Below, one piece after another: positions 18,816 through 29,924 of a stretch of DNA of 64,000 nucleotides. Positions within the stretch are counted from its first letter, which is position 1. Each line of letters begins with the position of its first letter. Origin of the DNA: CAVTND01 sp963735955. GTDB lineage: Bacteria; Pseudomonadota; Gammaproteobacteria; Burkholderiales; Burkholderiaceae_F. The position numbers were made by a program, and so were the translations under genes. The notes below the pieces were generated by a model that saw only the letters and a list, made by a program, of their open reading frames with translations, made no database searches and had not been told where the DNA came from. The DNA is taken from the NCBI GenBank assembly GCA_963735955.1, contig CAVTND010000001.1, positions 40,409 to 104,408 on the forward strand, in the 5' to 3' direction.

Positions 18816-20300
18816 ATGACCCTGATCGCGTTTGTTGCCCTGTATCTGTTCGCCTCGGTCGCGATCGGCCTGTACGCCGCCTCGCGTGTGAAGAACACGG
18901 CGGACTATGCGGTGGCGGGGCGTTCGCTGCCCCTGATCATGATCGTGACGACCACGTTCGCGACCTGGTTCGGTTCCGAGACGGTGCTCGGCATCCCGTC
19001 GAAGTTCATCGAAGGCGGCATGCGCAAGACGGTCGAAGATCCGTTCGGGGCGTCGTTCTGCCTGATCTTCGTCGGCATGTTTTTCGCCGCGAAGCTGTAC
19101 CGGATGAACCTGCTGACGATCGGCGATTTTTACCGCCAGAGATACGGGCGCGGGGTCGAAATCTTCAGCGCGGCCGTGATTCTGATTTCGTATCTCGGCT
19201 GGGTGGCGGCGCAGATCACGGCGCTTGGTCTGGTCTTCAGCCTGCTGTCGGGCGGCGCGATCACGATCACCAATGGCATGATCCTCGGCACCGTGATCGT
19301 GTTCGGCTACACGGTGTTTGGCGGGATGTGGTCGGTTGCGTTGACCGACTTTTTCCAGATGATCATCATCGTGGTCGGCCTGTCGCTGATCGCCTGGTTT
19401 GCGGCTGATCTCGCGGGTGGCGCAGACAAGGTGGTGGCCTATGCGGCCGGCAAGGACATGTTCCGTTTCCTCCCCGAGTCGACGCCGCACGACTGGCTGT
19501 TCTGGCTCGGCGCCGCCATCACGATCATGATCGGCTCGATTCCGCAGCAGGACGTATTTCAGCGCGTCATGTCGGCCAAGGACGAGAAGACGTCGGTGCG
19601 CGGACCGATCATCGGCGGAACAGCGTACCTGCTGTTCGCCTTCGTGCCGATGTTCATCGGTGTTGCGGCCTTCGTGATCATGCCCGAGCTTGCGACCAAG
19701 CTGCTGGAGGACGACTCGCAGAAGATCCTGCCGACCCTGGTACTGGAGCGCATGCCGGTTTGGCTGCAGGTGTGCTTCTTCGGGGCGTTGCTGTCAGCGA
19801 TCATGTCGACCGCCTCGGCCACGCTGCTGGCGCCATCGACTACTTTCGTCGAGAACATCCTGAAGAACTTTCATCCGCTCAGCGATCGACACGAACTGCG
19901 GGCCATGCGCTGGACGGTCGCCGCGTTCACCCTCTGCGTGCTGATCTACTCGATCGTCATGGAAGGCACACCGATCTACGAACTGGTGTCCATGGCGTAT
20001 CAATTCCCCGTCGTAGGCGCCTTCTGGCCATTGGTGTGCGGCCTGTACTGGAAGCGCTCGACCACGCAAGGGGCAATCTGGTCAATCGTCCTCGGCATGT
20101 CGGCCTGGGCGATTCTCGCTGCCACTCCCCTCGGACAAGTATTCCCGTCAGTACTCGGAGGCTTCATCCTGGCCGGCGTCGGCATGGTAGCGGGATCGCT
20201 AATGCCGACTCAGGGCAATGTCGCGCATCGAGGGCGCACCGCATCACATGGGCCGCATTCCCACGGCGGCATGCGCCACGCCGCAGCGCGAGGAAAGTAG
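18816..20300 (+). CDS. Sodium:solute symporter family protein
   Basis: 494 residues from ATG 18816 (MTLIAFVALYLFASVAIGLYAA). About 13 membrane helices with the SSS-family pattern: YAVAGRSLPLIMIVTTTFATWFGSETVLGIP, and GSIPQQDVFQRVMSAKDEK. Takes up an organic solute with Na+; specificity is not evident. A His/Gly-rich hydrophilic tail (THGPHSHGGMRH-like) follows the last helix. Follows the GCS2 gene by 89 bases on the same strand. Confidence 0.9.
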   Translation: MTLIAFVALYLFASVAIGLYAASRVKNTADYAVAGRSLPLIMIVTTTFATWFGSETVLGIPSKFIEGGMRKTVEDPFGASFCLIFVGMFFAAKLYRMNLLTIGDFYRQRYGRGVEIFSAAVILISYLGWVAAQITALGLVFSLLSGGAITITNGMILGTVIVFGYTVFGGMWSVALTDFFQMIIIVVGLSLIAWFAADLAGGADKVVAYAAGKDMFRFLPESTPHDWLFWLGAAITIMIGSIPQQDVFQRVMSAKDEKTSVRGPIIGGTAYLLFAFVPMFIGVAAFVIMPELATKLLEDDSQKILPTLVLERMPVWLQVCFFGALLSAIMSTASATLLAPSTTFVENILKNFHPLSDRHELRAMRWTVAAFTLCVLIYSIVMEGTPIYELVSMAYQFPVVGAFWPLVCGLYWKRSTTQGAIWSIVLGMSAWAILAATPLGQVFPSVLGGFILAGVGMVAGSLMPTQGNVAHRGRTASHGPHSHGGMRHAAARGK

Positions 20301-20313
20301 TTCCGCGCGACCG

Positions 20314-21243
20314 CTAGCCCGGAGGTATTCCGGAGCGCGCGGCCGCCAACGCCACGAAATCCTCGGCATAGCTCCCGAGCCGCGCCGACAGGTGCGCGCG
20401 CTGCTCTGGCGAAGCGCTGTTGATGAGCCCCGCGATAAGCATCGCATTGCCGCGCCGGAATTCCTCGACTTTCGCGCGGCGGTCTGCGTCCGGCGGCAGT
20501 GACAATCTTTGGAAGTACTCGCGCAGCCAGGCCGTGGCAAGCGCTTCACGCGGCTGTTCGATGGCGATGCGGCGCAGAACCGCGACCAGCTCCTGCTGGC
20601 GCAATTCGCGCTCGCCGATCCACCACTGCGCATTGGCCGGGCGATTCGCGAGAGTCGCGCGCATCAGCACAAGTTGCTCGCGCGACACCGAGCCGAACCA
20701 GGTATCGACCCGTTCTGCGTATTTCTTGACGCGGTCATCCAGTGTTTCCTTGCCGGCGAACTGCACCAGTTCGCGTCGAGCCTTGGAGGTATCCGATGTC
20801 AGCTTCCGGTCCAGACGATCAATCTGCGCCGGCGTCAGGGTTAGCGCCAGTTGCGCCAGATCGGGCGCAGCCCGTTCGCCGATCGCTGCCAGGCCGGTGT
20901 TGATCGCGGTGCTGAATTCAAGCACGTCAGCCGCGGAAACCTCGCCCGAAAGCTTGGCGCGGGCTGTATCGATGGTCCTTGCGTAATCGCGCAGCTGGGT
21001 CGCGCGATGCCAGTCGAGCAGGGAGGTGGCGCGGCTGCGTACCAGCTGCGATTGTTCGCTCGTCAGGCCGAGGTAGTCATCGATCTGGTAGACGAGCAAG
21101 GTGTCGGCATTGTTGTAGCCGATGCGGACCGCACTGCACGCGGCGAGCGCCAGGACCGCCGCCAGCGCCAGCCAGTGCTGCAATCGACGCTGCGGTCTGC
21201 GCTGCTGTCTTCGGATACAGAAGTCGACTGACATAGAATCCAT
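20314..21243 (-). CDS. DUF6279 family lipoprotein
   Basis: 309 residues from ATG 21243 (or 21234). Lipoprotein signal (LALAAVLALAACS) followed by the family hallmark SAVRIGYNNADTLLVYQIDDYLGL and a mostly helical body. Function unknown; typically one copy per genome in beta/gammaproteobacteria. Divergent from glmU, with start codons only 25 bases apart or overlapping if glmU begins at 21242. The longer open frame reaching 21510 would be antisense to glmU and is rejected. Confidence 0.8.
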   Translation of the reverse strand: MDSMSVDFCIRRQQRRPQRRLQHWLALAAVLALAACSAVRIGYNNADTLLVYQIDDYLGLTSEQSQLVRSRATSLLDWHRATQLRDYARTIDTARAKLSGEVSAADVLEFSTAINTGLAAIGERAAPDLAQLALTLTPAQIDRLDRKLTSDTSKARRELVQFAGKETLDDRVKKYAERVDTWFGSVSREQLVLMRATLANRPANAQWWIGERELRQQELVAVLRRIAIEQPREALATAWLREYFQRLSLPPDADRRAKVEEFRRGNAMLIAGLINSASPEQRAHLSARLGSYAEDFVALAAARSGIPPG

Positions 21244-21268
21244 GCGCAACCCACCTCTGATGCGCGCA

Positions 21269-22639
21269 ATGAACATCGTGATCCTGGCTGCGGGCCAGGG
21301 CAAACGCATGCGGTCCGATCTGCCCAAGGTCTTGCACCCGATCGCGGGCAGGCCGATGTTATCGCACGTGCTGTCTACCGCCCGCGCGCTGGTCGGGAGC
21401 GGCCAGGCGCGAATCGTGGTCGTCGTCGGACATGGCGCCGACGCCGTGCGGGCGGCCTGCGCCGCCGAGCCTGATCTGCTGTTCGTGGCGCAGGAGCCGC
21501 AGCTCGGCACCGGTCACGCAGTCATGCAGGCGGCGCCACATCTGGACAACGGCGAATCAACCCTGGTGCTGTATGGCGATGTACCTCTGGTGACGGTCGA
21601 CACGCTCAAGCGCCTGCGCAACGAAGCCGGCGACGGTGTGGCCGTACTGACCGTCGATCTTCCCAACCCGCAGGGTTACGGCCGCATCGTTCACGATGCG
21701 CACGGGAACGTCGCGCGCATCGTCGAGGAACGCGACGCCGACGCCGCGCAACGTGCGATCACCGAAGTGAACACCGGGATCCTGGTGGCACCCAGCGCGC
21801 GGCTCAGGAAGTGGCTTGACGGCCTGTCGAACCGCAATGCGCAGCGCGAGTACTACCTGACCGACGTCATCGCACAGGCGGTCGCTGACGGTGTGCGAGT
21901 CGCCGCGGTGCGCGCGGATGACGCTGCCGAGGCGCTTGGCGTCAACAGCAAAGCGCAGCTGGCCGAGGTCGAACGGCTCTATCAGCGGCGTCGCGCAGAG
22001 GCGCTGCTGGAACAGGGCGCCACGCTGGCAGACCCGGCGCGCATCGACGTGCGCGGCGAGCTCACGGTGGGTGCCGACGTCATGATCGATGTGGGTTGCG
22101 TGTTCGAAGGCCGTGTGGTGCTGGGCGACGGCGCAAGCATCGGTCCGCACAATGTGCTGCGCGACTGCGAAATTGGCGCCGGCACCGAGATTTTCGGCTT
22201 CTGCTACCTGGAAGGGGCGAAGATCGGCGCGCAGGCGAGGATCGGACCCTATGCCCGCATGCGGCCACAGGTCACGCTGGCCGATGAAGTGCATATCGGC
22301 AACTTCGTTGAAGTGAAGAATTCGCAGCTTGGAAACGCGTCGAAGGCCAACCACCTCGCCTACGTCGGCGACGCCACGGTTGGCGCCCGCGTCAACATCG
22401 GCGCGGGCACCATCGTTGCCAACTACGACGGCGCGAACAAGCACCCTACCCTGATCGGTGACGACGTGCACACCGGCTCCAACAGCGTACTGGTGGCGCC
22501 GATCGAGATCGGCGCGGGAGCGACCATCGGCGCCGGGTCGACCATCAACAAGAACGCGCCAGCCGGCAAACTGACGATCGCGCGCGCCAGGCAGGCAACC
22601 TACGATCACTGGAAGCGGCCGGTCAAGAAGCCGAAGTAG
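21269..22639 (+). CDS. glmU: Bifunctional UDP-GlcNAc pyrophosphorylase / GlcN-1-P acetyltransferase
   Basis: 456 residues from ATG 21269, the usual length. N-terminal nucleotidyltransferase (LAAGQGKRMRSDLPKVLHPIAGRPM; GTGHAVMQA; YGDVPL) makes UDP-GlcNAc; the C-terminal left-handed beta-helix acetyltransferase has hexapeptide repeats and the catalytic region NHLAYVGDATVG, NIGAGTIVANYDG. Supplies UDP-GlcNAc for peptidoglycan and LPS. glmS, which makes its precursor, is next but one. Confidence 0.97.
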   Translation: MNIVILAAGQGKRMRSDLPKVLHPIAGRPMLSHVLSTARALVGSGQARIVVVVGHGADAVRAACAAEPDLLFVAQEPQLGTGHAVMQAAPHLDNGESTLVLYGDVPLVTVDTLKRLRNEAGDGVAVLTVDLPNPQGYGRIVHDAHGNVARIVEERDADAAQRAITEVNTGILVAPSARLRKWLDGLSNRNAQREYYLTDVIAQAVADGVRVAAVRADDAAEALGVNSKAQLAEVERLYQRRRAEALLEQGATLADPARIDVRGELTVGADVMIDVGCVFEGRVVLGDGASIGPHNVLRDCEIGAGTEIFGFCYLEGAKIGAQARIGPYARMRPQVTLADEVHIGNFVEVKNSQLGNASKANHLAYVGDATVGARVNIGAGTIVANYDGANKHPTLIGDDVHTGSNSVLVAPIEIGAGATIGAGSTINKNAPAGKLTIARARQATYDHWKRPVKKPK

Positions 22640-22822
22640 GACCCGCCCGCTAGCCCAGACGTTTCATCAGGGACGCGGGAATTGCGCGGATGGCCGCGCA
22701 GGCGCCGCGCAAACCCGCGTAGCCCCGGCGATCCAAAGTGGTTCAAGCACTTGATGCATCAAGATACCGATTTTCAGAGGGAAACTGGCGACATGCGGGG
22801 GCGACCTGGTGAAATGTCCGGG

Positions 22823-23293
22823 CTAAACCGGTAGCGCCGGGGCGAACTTGCTACGCCTGATTGAGAAGAAGCTGCGCACATTGCGCACGTTGGCCGCTGC
22901 GGTCAGCGCACGGTGCACAAAGGCGTGGTAGGCCGCCATGTCAGGGACATAAATCACCAGCACGAAGTCCGGTCCGGTCGCGACGCGATAGCACTGCTGC
23001 ACCGCGGGCTCGACCGCGACCGCGGCCTCGAATGCGGCCTGTTCCTCGGCGCTCTGCGCGTCGAGCGTGACCTCAAGGATTGCGGTCAAGCCGGTGCCCG
23101 TCACCTGCGCGAGCACATCGGGCGAGACGATCGCCACCTGTCGTTCGATGACTCCGGCTTCGACCAGACGGCGCACCCGGCGCAGGCAGGTTGCGGCGGA
23201 CACATGCGCGCGGCGCGCCAGTTCCTGGTTGGTCAGCGCGTTGTCGGCCTGGAGCAAGGCCAGCAGCCGGCGGTCGGTAGCGTCAAGTCGCAT
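22823..23293 (-). CDS. Lrp/AsnC family transcriptional regulator
   Basis: 156 residues from ATG 23293. N-terminal winged helix-turn-helix (LDATDRRLLALLQADNALTNQELARRAHVSAATCLRRVRRLVEAGVI) and C-terminal RAM/AsnC ligand-binding domain (VRNVRSFFSIRRSKF). Divergent from glmS across 166 bases; in related betaproteobacteria an Lrp-type gene often sits here, so control of glmS or of its own gene is plausible. Confidence 0.9.
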   Translation of the reverse strand: MRLDATDRRLLALLQADNALTNQELARRAHVSAATCLRRVRRLVEAGVIERQVAIVSPDVLAQVTGTGLTAILEVTLDAQSAEEQAAFEAAVAVEPAVQQCYRVATGPDFVLVIYVPDMAAYHAFVHRALTAAANVRNVRSFFSIRRSKFAPALPV

Positions 23294-23459
23294 GATTGTT
23301 GTGACCGTTATGAGAAGAGAGCTTGCCAATTTCGAATGAAAATTTCAGCGACGGGAGTTGACGCAAGATTATTGCGCAATTCTGCTGAAATCAAGAGCCT
23401 ATGTCACTCGGTACTGCCTACCATGCGCTCCGGTTCGGTCGGTTGTATCGGAGGCAGGC

Positions 23460-25337
<1,878 letters not shown>

Positions 25338-25497
25338 TCGGGTAGGAGCATCAATATTGGCTATTGACCCGAAGCGACCCTTCGTCAGCCATCGTTTCGG
25401 CGAAGCGGGTCGACGATGTCGATGCTTCTTACAGTCCAACTTGCTGCTACCGTAGCTGCGAGTCCTTCTTGTCGATTATTCAATGACATAGGTTCAC

Positions 25498-25512
25498 GGG
25501 CACTTATCTTGC
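25498..25512 (+). promoter_or_regulatory. Sigma-54 promoter of the PEP-CTERM gene
   Basis: GGGCAC-TTATC-TTGC: -24 GG and -12 GC elements with correct 5-base spacing, followed by TT. Predicted start of transcription near 25524, about 26 bases ahead of the ATG at 25550. PEP-CTERM genes are known sigma-54 targets in other betaproteobacteria. Confidence 0.75.
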
Positions 25513-25549
25513 TTGACCAGCCTACTTCAGTGCGGGGAGGAGAAGCGCC

Positions 25550-26221
25550 ATGGCTTTCAGAGGGATCGGTCAGTTTCAGAATGCAGTTAAGCCGGCGCTT
25601 GCTTGCTTAGGACTTTTGTTCAGCGTGTCAGCAACCGCCGAGATTTTCCACGGCATCGAATTTCCTGGCGGGGCGGCTTCATTCGCAGACAGCGTCGTCT
25701 CTTACGACCCGGCATTCGGCGGGGGAGCGGAACCGTCGGCCCCCTTCCAAGATGCGTCTCAAGCGCTGGGGGTTCCAAACTATCCGGAAGGTGCAGACCC
25801 GGAATATGTCAGCTTGGGTGCTGGAGGGCGGATCGTCCTGAGGTTCACCAACAACTCGCTGACGGGCAGTGGCAACTCGAATCAGGATCTGTGGATCTTT
25901 GAGATCGGCCCTGATGTGGAGGACACGTTTGTCGACATCAGCAAGGACGGATTGACCTGGTTCAGCGTTGGCAAGGTAACCGGGTCAACGAAGGGGGTTG
26001 ATATCGATGCCTTCGGTTTCGGCACGTCGGATTTCTTCTCCTTCGTGCGGCTGACCGACGATATTCTCCTGGATGCCACGAGCGGTACAACGGTTGGTGC
26101 GGACATCGACGCCGTCGGTGCGATTTCGTCCGCCCCGCCAGTCACTACCGTGCCGGAACCCGCGACGCTCCTGCTCATCGCTACAGCTTTTGCAGCGGGA
26201 GCATTGAGGCGGCGTAAGTAA
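25550..26221 (+). CDS. PEP-CTERM sorting-domain exported protein
   Basis: 223 residues. Signal peptide (about residues 15-31, ending SATAE), a beta-rich central domain with many Gly/Asp (possible Ca-binding or cell-surface module), and a textbook PEP-CTERM tail: VPEPATLLLIATAF then AAGALRRRK. The tail is recognised by an exosortase (XrtA/EpsH type), which is not in this window. Ribosome site GGGGAGGAG sits upstream. Likely an extracellular or biofilm-matrix protein. Confidence 0.88.
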   Translation: MAFRGIGQFQNAVKPALACLGLLFSVSATAEIFHGIEFPGGAASFADSVVSYDPAFGGGAEPSAPFQDASQALGVPNYPEGADPEYVSLGAGGRIVLRFTNNSLTGSGNSNQDLWIFEIGPDVEDTFVDISKDGLTWFSVGKVTGSTKGVDIDAFGFGTSDFFSFVRLTDDILLDATSGTTVGADIDAVGAISSAPPVTTVPEPATLLLIATAFAAGALRRRK

Positions 26222-26849
26222 GCGCGCTGCGTTCACTCTCCTTGACGGGGATCAGACCCATTGGGGCGTGGTTGCGTTCGGCGAGTTCGCGCCATCAGTT
26301 GCATTGGCGACATGAGGCGCGGATCTGCACCCCGCCAACAAGATGGCGGCGTGCCATTCGACCGAAGCAGCAACGGGCGAAAGGAGATGAACTCGCAGAT
26401 CGCATGCGAAAGACCGCTCGCGCCGCAAAGCAGTCGCTTTAGGCCGACGGGTCAGCGGCCGCTACTGGTCGACTACTGCCCTGCCGCGATGCACTCGACG
26501 GACTTCCCCGTCAGTGTTTCGCGACGCTGGATTGTGGCCCGACGGACTTTCAGCGGAAATCGCAGACTTGTGCTTGAGAGGGAAGAGCAAGCCCTTCGTC
26601 CGACGGACTTTATTCCCAACAATCATTGAGTTGATGTTGCTGAGAAAAAACTCGTAAACACGATAAGTAAGGCGTAAAGAAGGCCGAGCGACTGGCAACA
26701 AAATCGTACAAGAGCTGCTTCGGGCGATCAGCCGGAACCACCGCAGTCGGGCCAAGAGTGGTCAGCTAAGGCAGTCTTCGAGTCCACCCAGAAGCGAACA
26801 CAGTTGTATTGCACTGTGAACGATCCATGACGCCTGTTACCGTTGACGC
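26222..26849 (+). other. 628-base stretch without a convincing gene
   Basis: No open frame with ribosome site and coding character was accepted. It holds three direct copies of CGACGGACTT (26496-26505, 26540-26549, 26601-26610) and an AT-richer patch (26610-26700), unlike its surroundings. It may be a decayed gene or an integration scar. Confidence 0.35.
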
Positions 26850-27575
26850 ATGCGTCAGAAGCCCTTTCTTGCCTTAGCGTGCGCCTACCTGACCGACGAG
26901 CGCCTCTACGCCGCGCAGGTCGCCGCGCTCGAGGTTGACTACGAGTGCGTTGTGTTTGCCTTCCGCGACCATGATTCATTGGCGGGGATGGCGGAGGAGT
27001 TGCTCGCAAAGACGCCTGAACGCTTCACGTTGATTGGGCTTTCACTCGGCGGCTACCTCGCCTTCGAGATCATTCGACGGCAGTTGCAGCGCCTTGAGCG
27101 CCTGGTACTGATGGATACGACCGCTGTGTCGGATCACCCCGCGCGGCGCGCAGGGCGCCTGGCCGACATTGCTAAGGTAAGGGACGGGGGCATCGAAGCG
27201 CTGATTCCCGAGCTGCCAGCACGTTGGTTGCATCCTGAGCATGTGCAGCGCGTGGAGCTCATCAACCTCATGTCTGCCATGGCGCGCTGCATCGGCGCGC
27301 ATGGGCAATTCAACCAGCAGACCGCCATGCTTTCGCGCCCGGACTCGCATGCCGATCTCGAACGAGTCCGTGTGCCCACGCTTCTAGTGTGTGGACGCGG
27401 GGATCCGGTGACTCCGGTGCCCGACCATGAAGCAATGGCCGCACGTGTACGCAACGCGCGGCTCGAGATAATCGAGAACTGTGGCCACCTCTCGACCATT
27501 GAACAGCCAGAAATCGTGACTCGAGTCTTGAGGAACTGGCTGGAAGAGACCAAGGTAGCAACTCGCGCGCGGTAG
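26850..27575 (+). CDS. Alpha/beta hydrolase
   Basis: 241 residues from ATG 26850. Alpha/beta hydrolase fold with nucleophile elbow GLSLGG (Ser about residue 65), acid in CGRGDPVTPVPD, and catalytic His in ENCGHLSTIEQPE. A MenH/BioH-like esterase or lyase; substrate not predictable. Soluble, no signal peptide, monocistronic. Confidence 0.85.
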   Translation: MRQKPFLALACAYLTDERLYAAQVAALEVDYECVVFAFRDHDSLAGMAEELLAKTPERFTLIGLSLGGYLAFEIIRRQLQRLERLVLMDTTAVSDHPARRAGRLADIAKVRDGGIEALIPELPARWLHPEHVQRVELINLMSAMARCIGAHGQFNQQTAMLSRPDSHADLERVRVPTLLVCGRGDPVTPVPDHEAMAARVRNARLEIIENCGHLSTIEQPEIVTRVLRNWLEETKVATRAR

Positions 27576-27823
27576 GCGAGCACCTTTTTATCTGGCGTAT
27601 CACGGGAGATGGCGCCGCAAATAGTCGGCCTCAATCGGCCCAGAAGCGGCCTCCGGGGGCCGCTGCGAGAAGCGCCCCATAGCGGACCTAATCGGATGAG
27701 CAAGTTTACAGTTCGGGCCAAAATCGTTCGACACGGCCATCAAGCTTCGGCAGCCTTCCCGCCCGCTGTTGCGCGGGGCCTCTGATACGAAGCTGCAGCC
27801 GCGCGATCGTGGAGGAGACCACC

Positions 27824-28615
27824 TTGGACGGCAAATCACGAAAGATCCGAGTTTTCGTCGCCTCTCCCGGCGACGTTCAAATCGAACGGGACTCTCTGCA
27901 AGGCGTCGTCAACGAGCTGAATCGCACGATTGGCGCGCTGGCTCCTTCGTCCGGCGTTCAGGTCGACCTCGTGCGCTGGGAGACCGACGTGGCGCCGGGC
28001 CTCGGGCGGGGGCAAGAGTTGATCAACACTCAGATCGGCGACTACGACATTTTTGTCGGAATCTTCTGGAAACGGTTCGGAACGCCAACCGGCAAGGCCG
28101 GTTCCGGCACACAGGAGGAGTTTGAGATCGCCTTCAAGCGCTGGGAAAAGCGTGGTAAGCCGCGGGCCATGCTCTACTTCAACGTCGAGCCCATCAGGCC
28201 ACCGCAATCCAGAGGGGAACTCGACCAACTCACGAAGCTGTTCGAGTTCAGGGAGCGAGTGCGTGAACTGGGCCTGACCTGGAGTTACGAGGGCAATCGC
28301 CTGTTCGCTGACACAATCCGCCCTCACTTGATGCAGGTGATCGGAGAGTTTATCCACGGCGGTACTGCGAAGAAGAAAAGGCGGAGCGAGCGTCTGCGCA
28401 TATCAACCGGTGAGGACGTCACGATCGTCGAGATCGGCCCCAGGGACGCGTGTTATGCGCAGCAGAGCAAGTACGTCGGCCGGACGGGAGTCCTGATCGA
28501 AGCGGAGGAGCGCGACGGCTGGCTGACTGGAACGATCCGCTTCGACACGCCGCTGTTCAAGGACGACAACAGGATCTACGAATTCCTTCAATTTCGAGTC
28601 GAACCAGCCGGCTGA
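27824..28615 (+). CDS. DUF4062-like (TIR-fold-type) domain protein
   Basis: 263 residues. The start is taken as TTG 27824 because GGAGGAG lies six bases before it; GTG 27809 is in frame but has no such site. The N-terminal part (residues about 5-165) resembles DUF4062: KIRVFVASPGDVQIERDSL, RWETDVAPGLGRGQELIN, YDIFVGIFWKRFGTPT, GTQEEFEIAF. This module usually sits at the N-terminus of STAND/NACHT signalling or defence ATPases, but here it is free-standing with a basic linker (KKKRRSERLR) and a small beta-rich C-terminal domain (SH3-like, by impression). Function unknown. No phage or defence neighbour. Confidence 0.6.
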   Translation: MDGKSRKIRVFVASPGDVQIERDSLQGVVNELNRTIGALAPSSGVQVDLVRWETDVAPGLGRGQELINTQIGDYDIFVGIFWKRFGTPTGKAGSGTQEEFEIAFKRWEKRGKPRAMLYFNVEPIRPPQSRGELDQLTKLFEFRERVRELGLTWSYEGNRLFADTIRPHLMQVIGEFIHGGTAKKKRRSERLRISTGEDVTIVEIGPRDACYAQQSKYVGRTGVLIEAEERDGWLTGTIRFDTPLFKDDNRIYEFLQFRVEPAG

Positions 28616-28672
28616 CCCAAGACACGGCCTGACCTCGCGTGCACGATGGCGCTCACGTCGCACCGAGGGCCG

Positions 28673-29819
28673 TTATTGGCGAAAAAGTCTTGACTGCAGC
28701 AGGCCGCGGGCGGCCTGCCTCACGTCGGGCGAGGAGAAGCGGAAGGCAGCGCGATCCAGCAGGTAGTGGATGAAGCCGGTCGCGAAGCCCAGCGCCAGCA
28801 GCACCGGCACGAAGGGCGAGGAGCGCAGCCACCACGCAGCATCGCCGAAGATGCGGTCGGCGTAGACGTATTCGTCGGTCACGGCCTCCACCTCCAACAC
28901 CGGCAGCAGCAGGGCGGAGGCGACGGCGAGCACGAGCAGCACTGCCCAGCCGCGCCGATTGATGGGCGCCAGCAGCCGCTGCCAGTGCGTGCCAGGCTCC
29001 TGGGTCCCACCGGAAGCCGCGAGCGAGGTGAGTCCCATCGCGGCGGTCCAGTGCTGCACGCTCCACAGCACGATGAACAGGAAGGGATCGCGCGCCACGA
29101 AGGCGAAGAGCACCATGGCCGAGACGCCGAGCACGTAGGCTACGCGCGGCAGCGAGGGGCGCTGCGAGCGCAGTCTCGACGCGCAGCATCAGAGCGGTCA
29201 GGATCACGACGAGGACGATGCCGCCATCGCGTAGCGTGCGCGCGAACAGGTCTGCCCCGACCGCTCCCAGCAGGGGATCGACCCAGCGGTCCTGAAAGGC
29301 GATCGATCCAGCCAAAGCCTCGGCCACCACGACGAAACCGCCGCCCACGACGAGCGCGAACCACCGATCGAGCCGTCGCGTGTTCACCTCCGACGCTCGC
29401 CCCGCACGCGCACGGTAGAGGCTGAGCAGCCCGAAGTGCTGAGCGGCAAAGTGGTAACTCACGAGCAGGTAGTCCAGGACAGCGAGCCAGACCACGCGCT
29501 CGGTCAACGGCATCGGCAGCACGCTCTCGGGCGCCAGCAGCACGGCGAAGCAGGCCACGGCGATGGCCAACGGGGCCACGACGAAGCGCAGCCGCTGCTT
29601 GGCGAGCAGGGGGCGGTACGCCGGGGTCGCGTAGGCCAGCCAGGCCGACGAGACGCGGTGGCCGAACCACAGAGGCACCGTGAGCGCGAAGAACAGCCAG
29701 TCCACCGGGCTGGCGCGCACGTCGTCATGACCCCGCGCCAGCAGAAGGACCAGGGGGGCCAACCACAGCGCATTCAGGATCCAAACGAGATCCCAGGCCG
29801 GGCTCTTGATCCAGCGCAT
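28673..29819 (-). pseudogene. Polytopic membrane protein, one frameshift
   Basis: Starts at ATG 29819 (MRWIKSPAWDLVWILNALWL). The first frame encodes five or six membrane helices to about 29155 (MLRVETALA); the protein continues in another frame as VAYVLGVSAMVLFAFVARDP... and ends at 28673, adding three or four helices. One base gained or lost near 29140-29160 explains this. I do not recognise the family; His residues in YHFAAQHFG and VQHWTAAM could bind a metal or heme. Either recent inactivation or a sequence error. Confidence 0.6.
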
Positions 29820-29924
29820 CGGGTCCAGAACCTAGCGCATCCGCCCGGTTCGAATCAGCGTCACTGGCCGGCGCCATGATGGCCCGGCGGCGCTGCCATC
29901 GGCACCCCGTGCTGGCGGATCCCG

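Noticed and set aside
20314..21510. 398-codon version of the DUF6279 lipoprotein
   Set aside because: The extra 89 residues overlap glmU in antisense and lack a signal; ATG 21243 gives the correct lipoprotein start.
26462..26755. 97-codon minus-strand frame in the gap before the hydrolase
   Set aside because: No family, no ribosome site, covers the repeat cluster; treated as noncoding.
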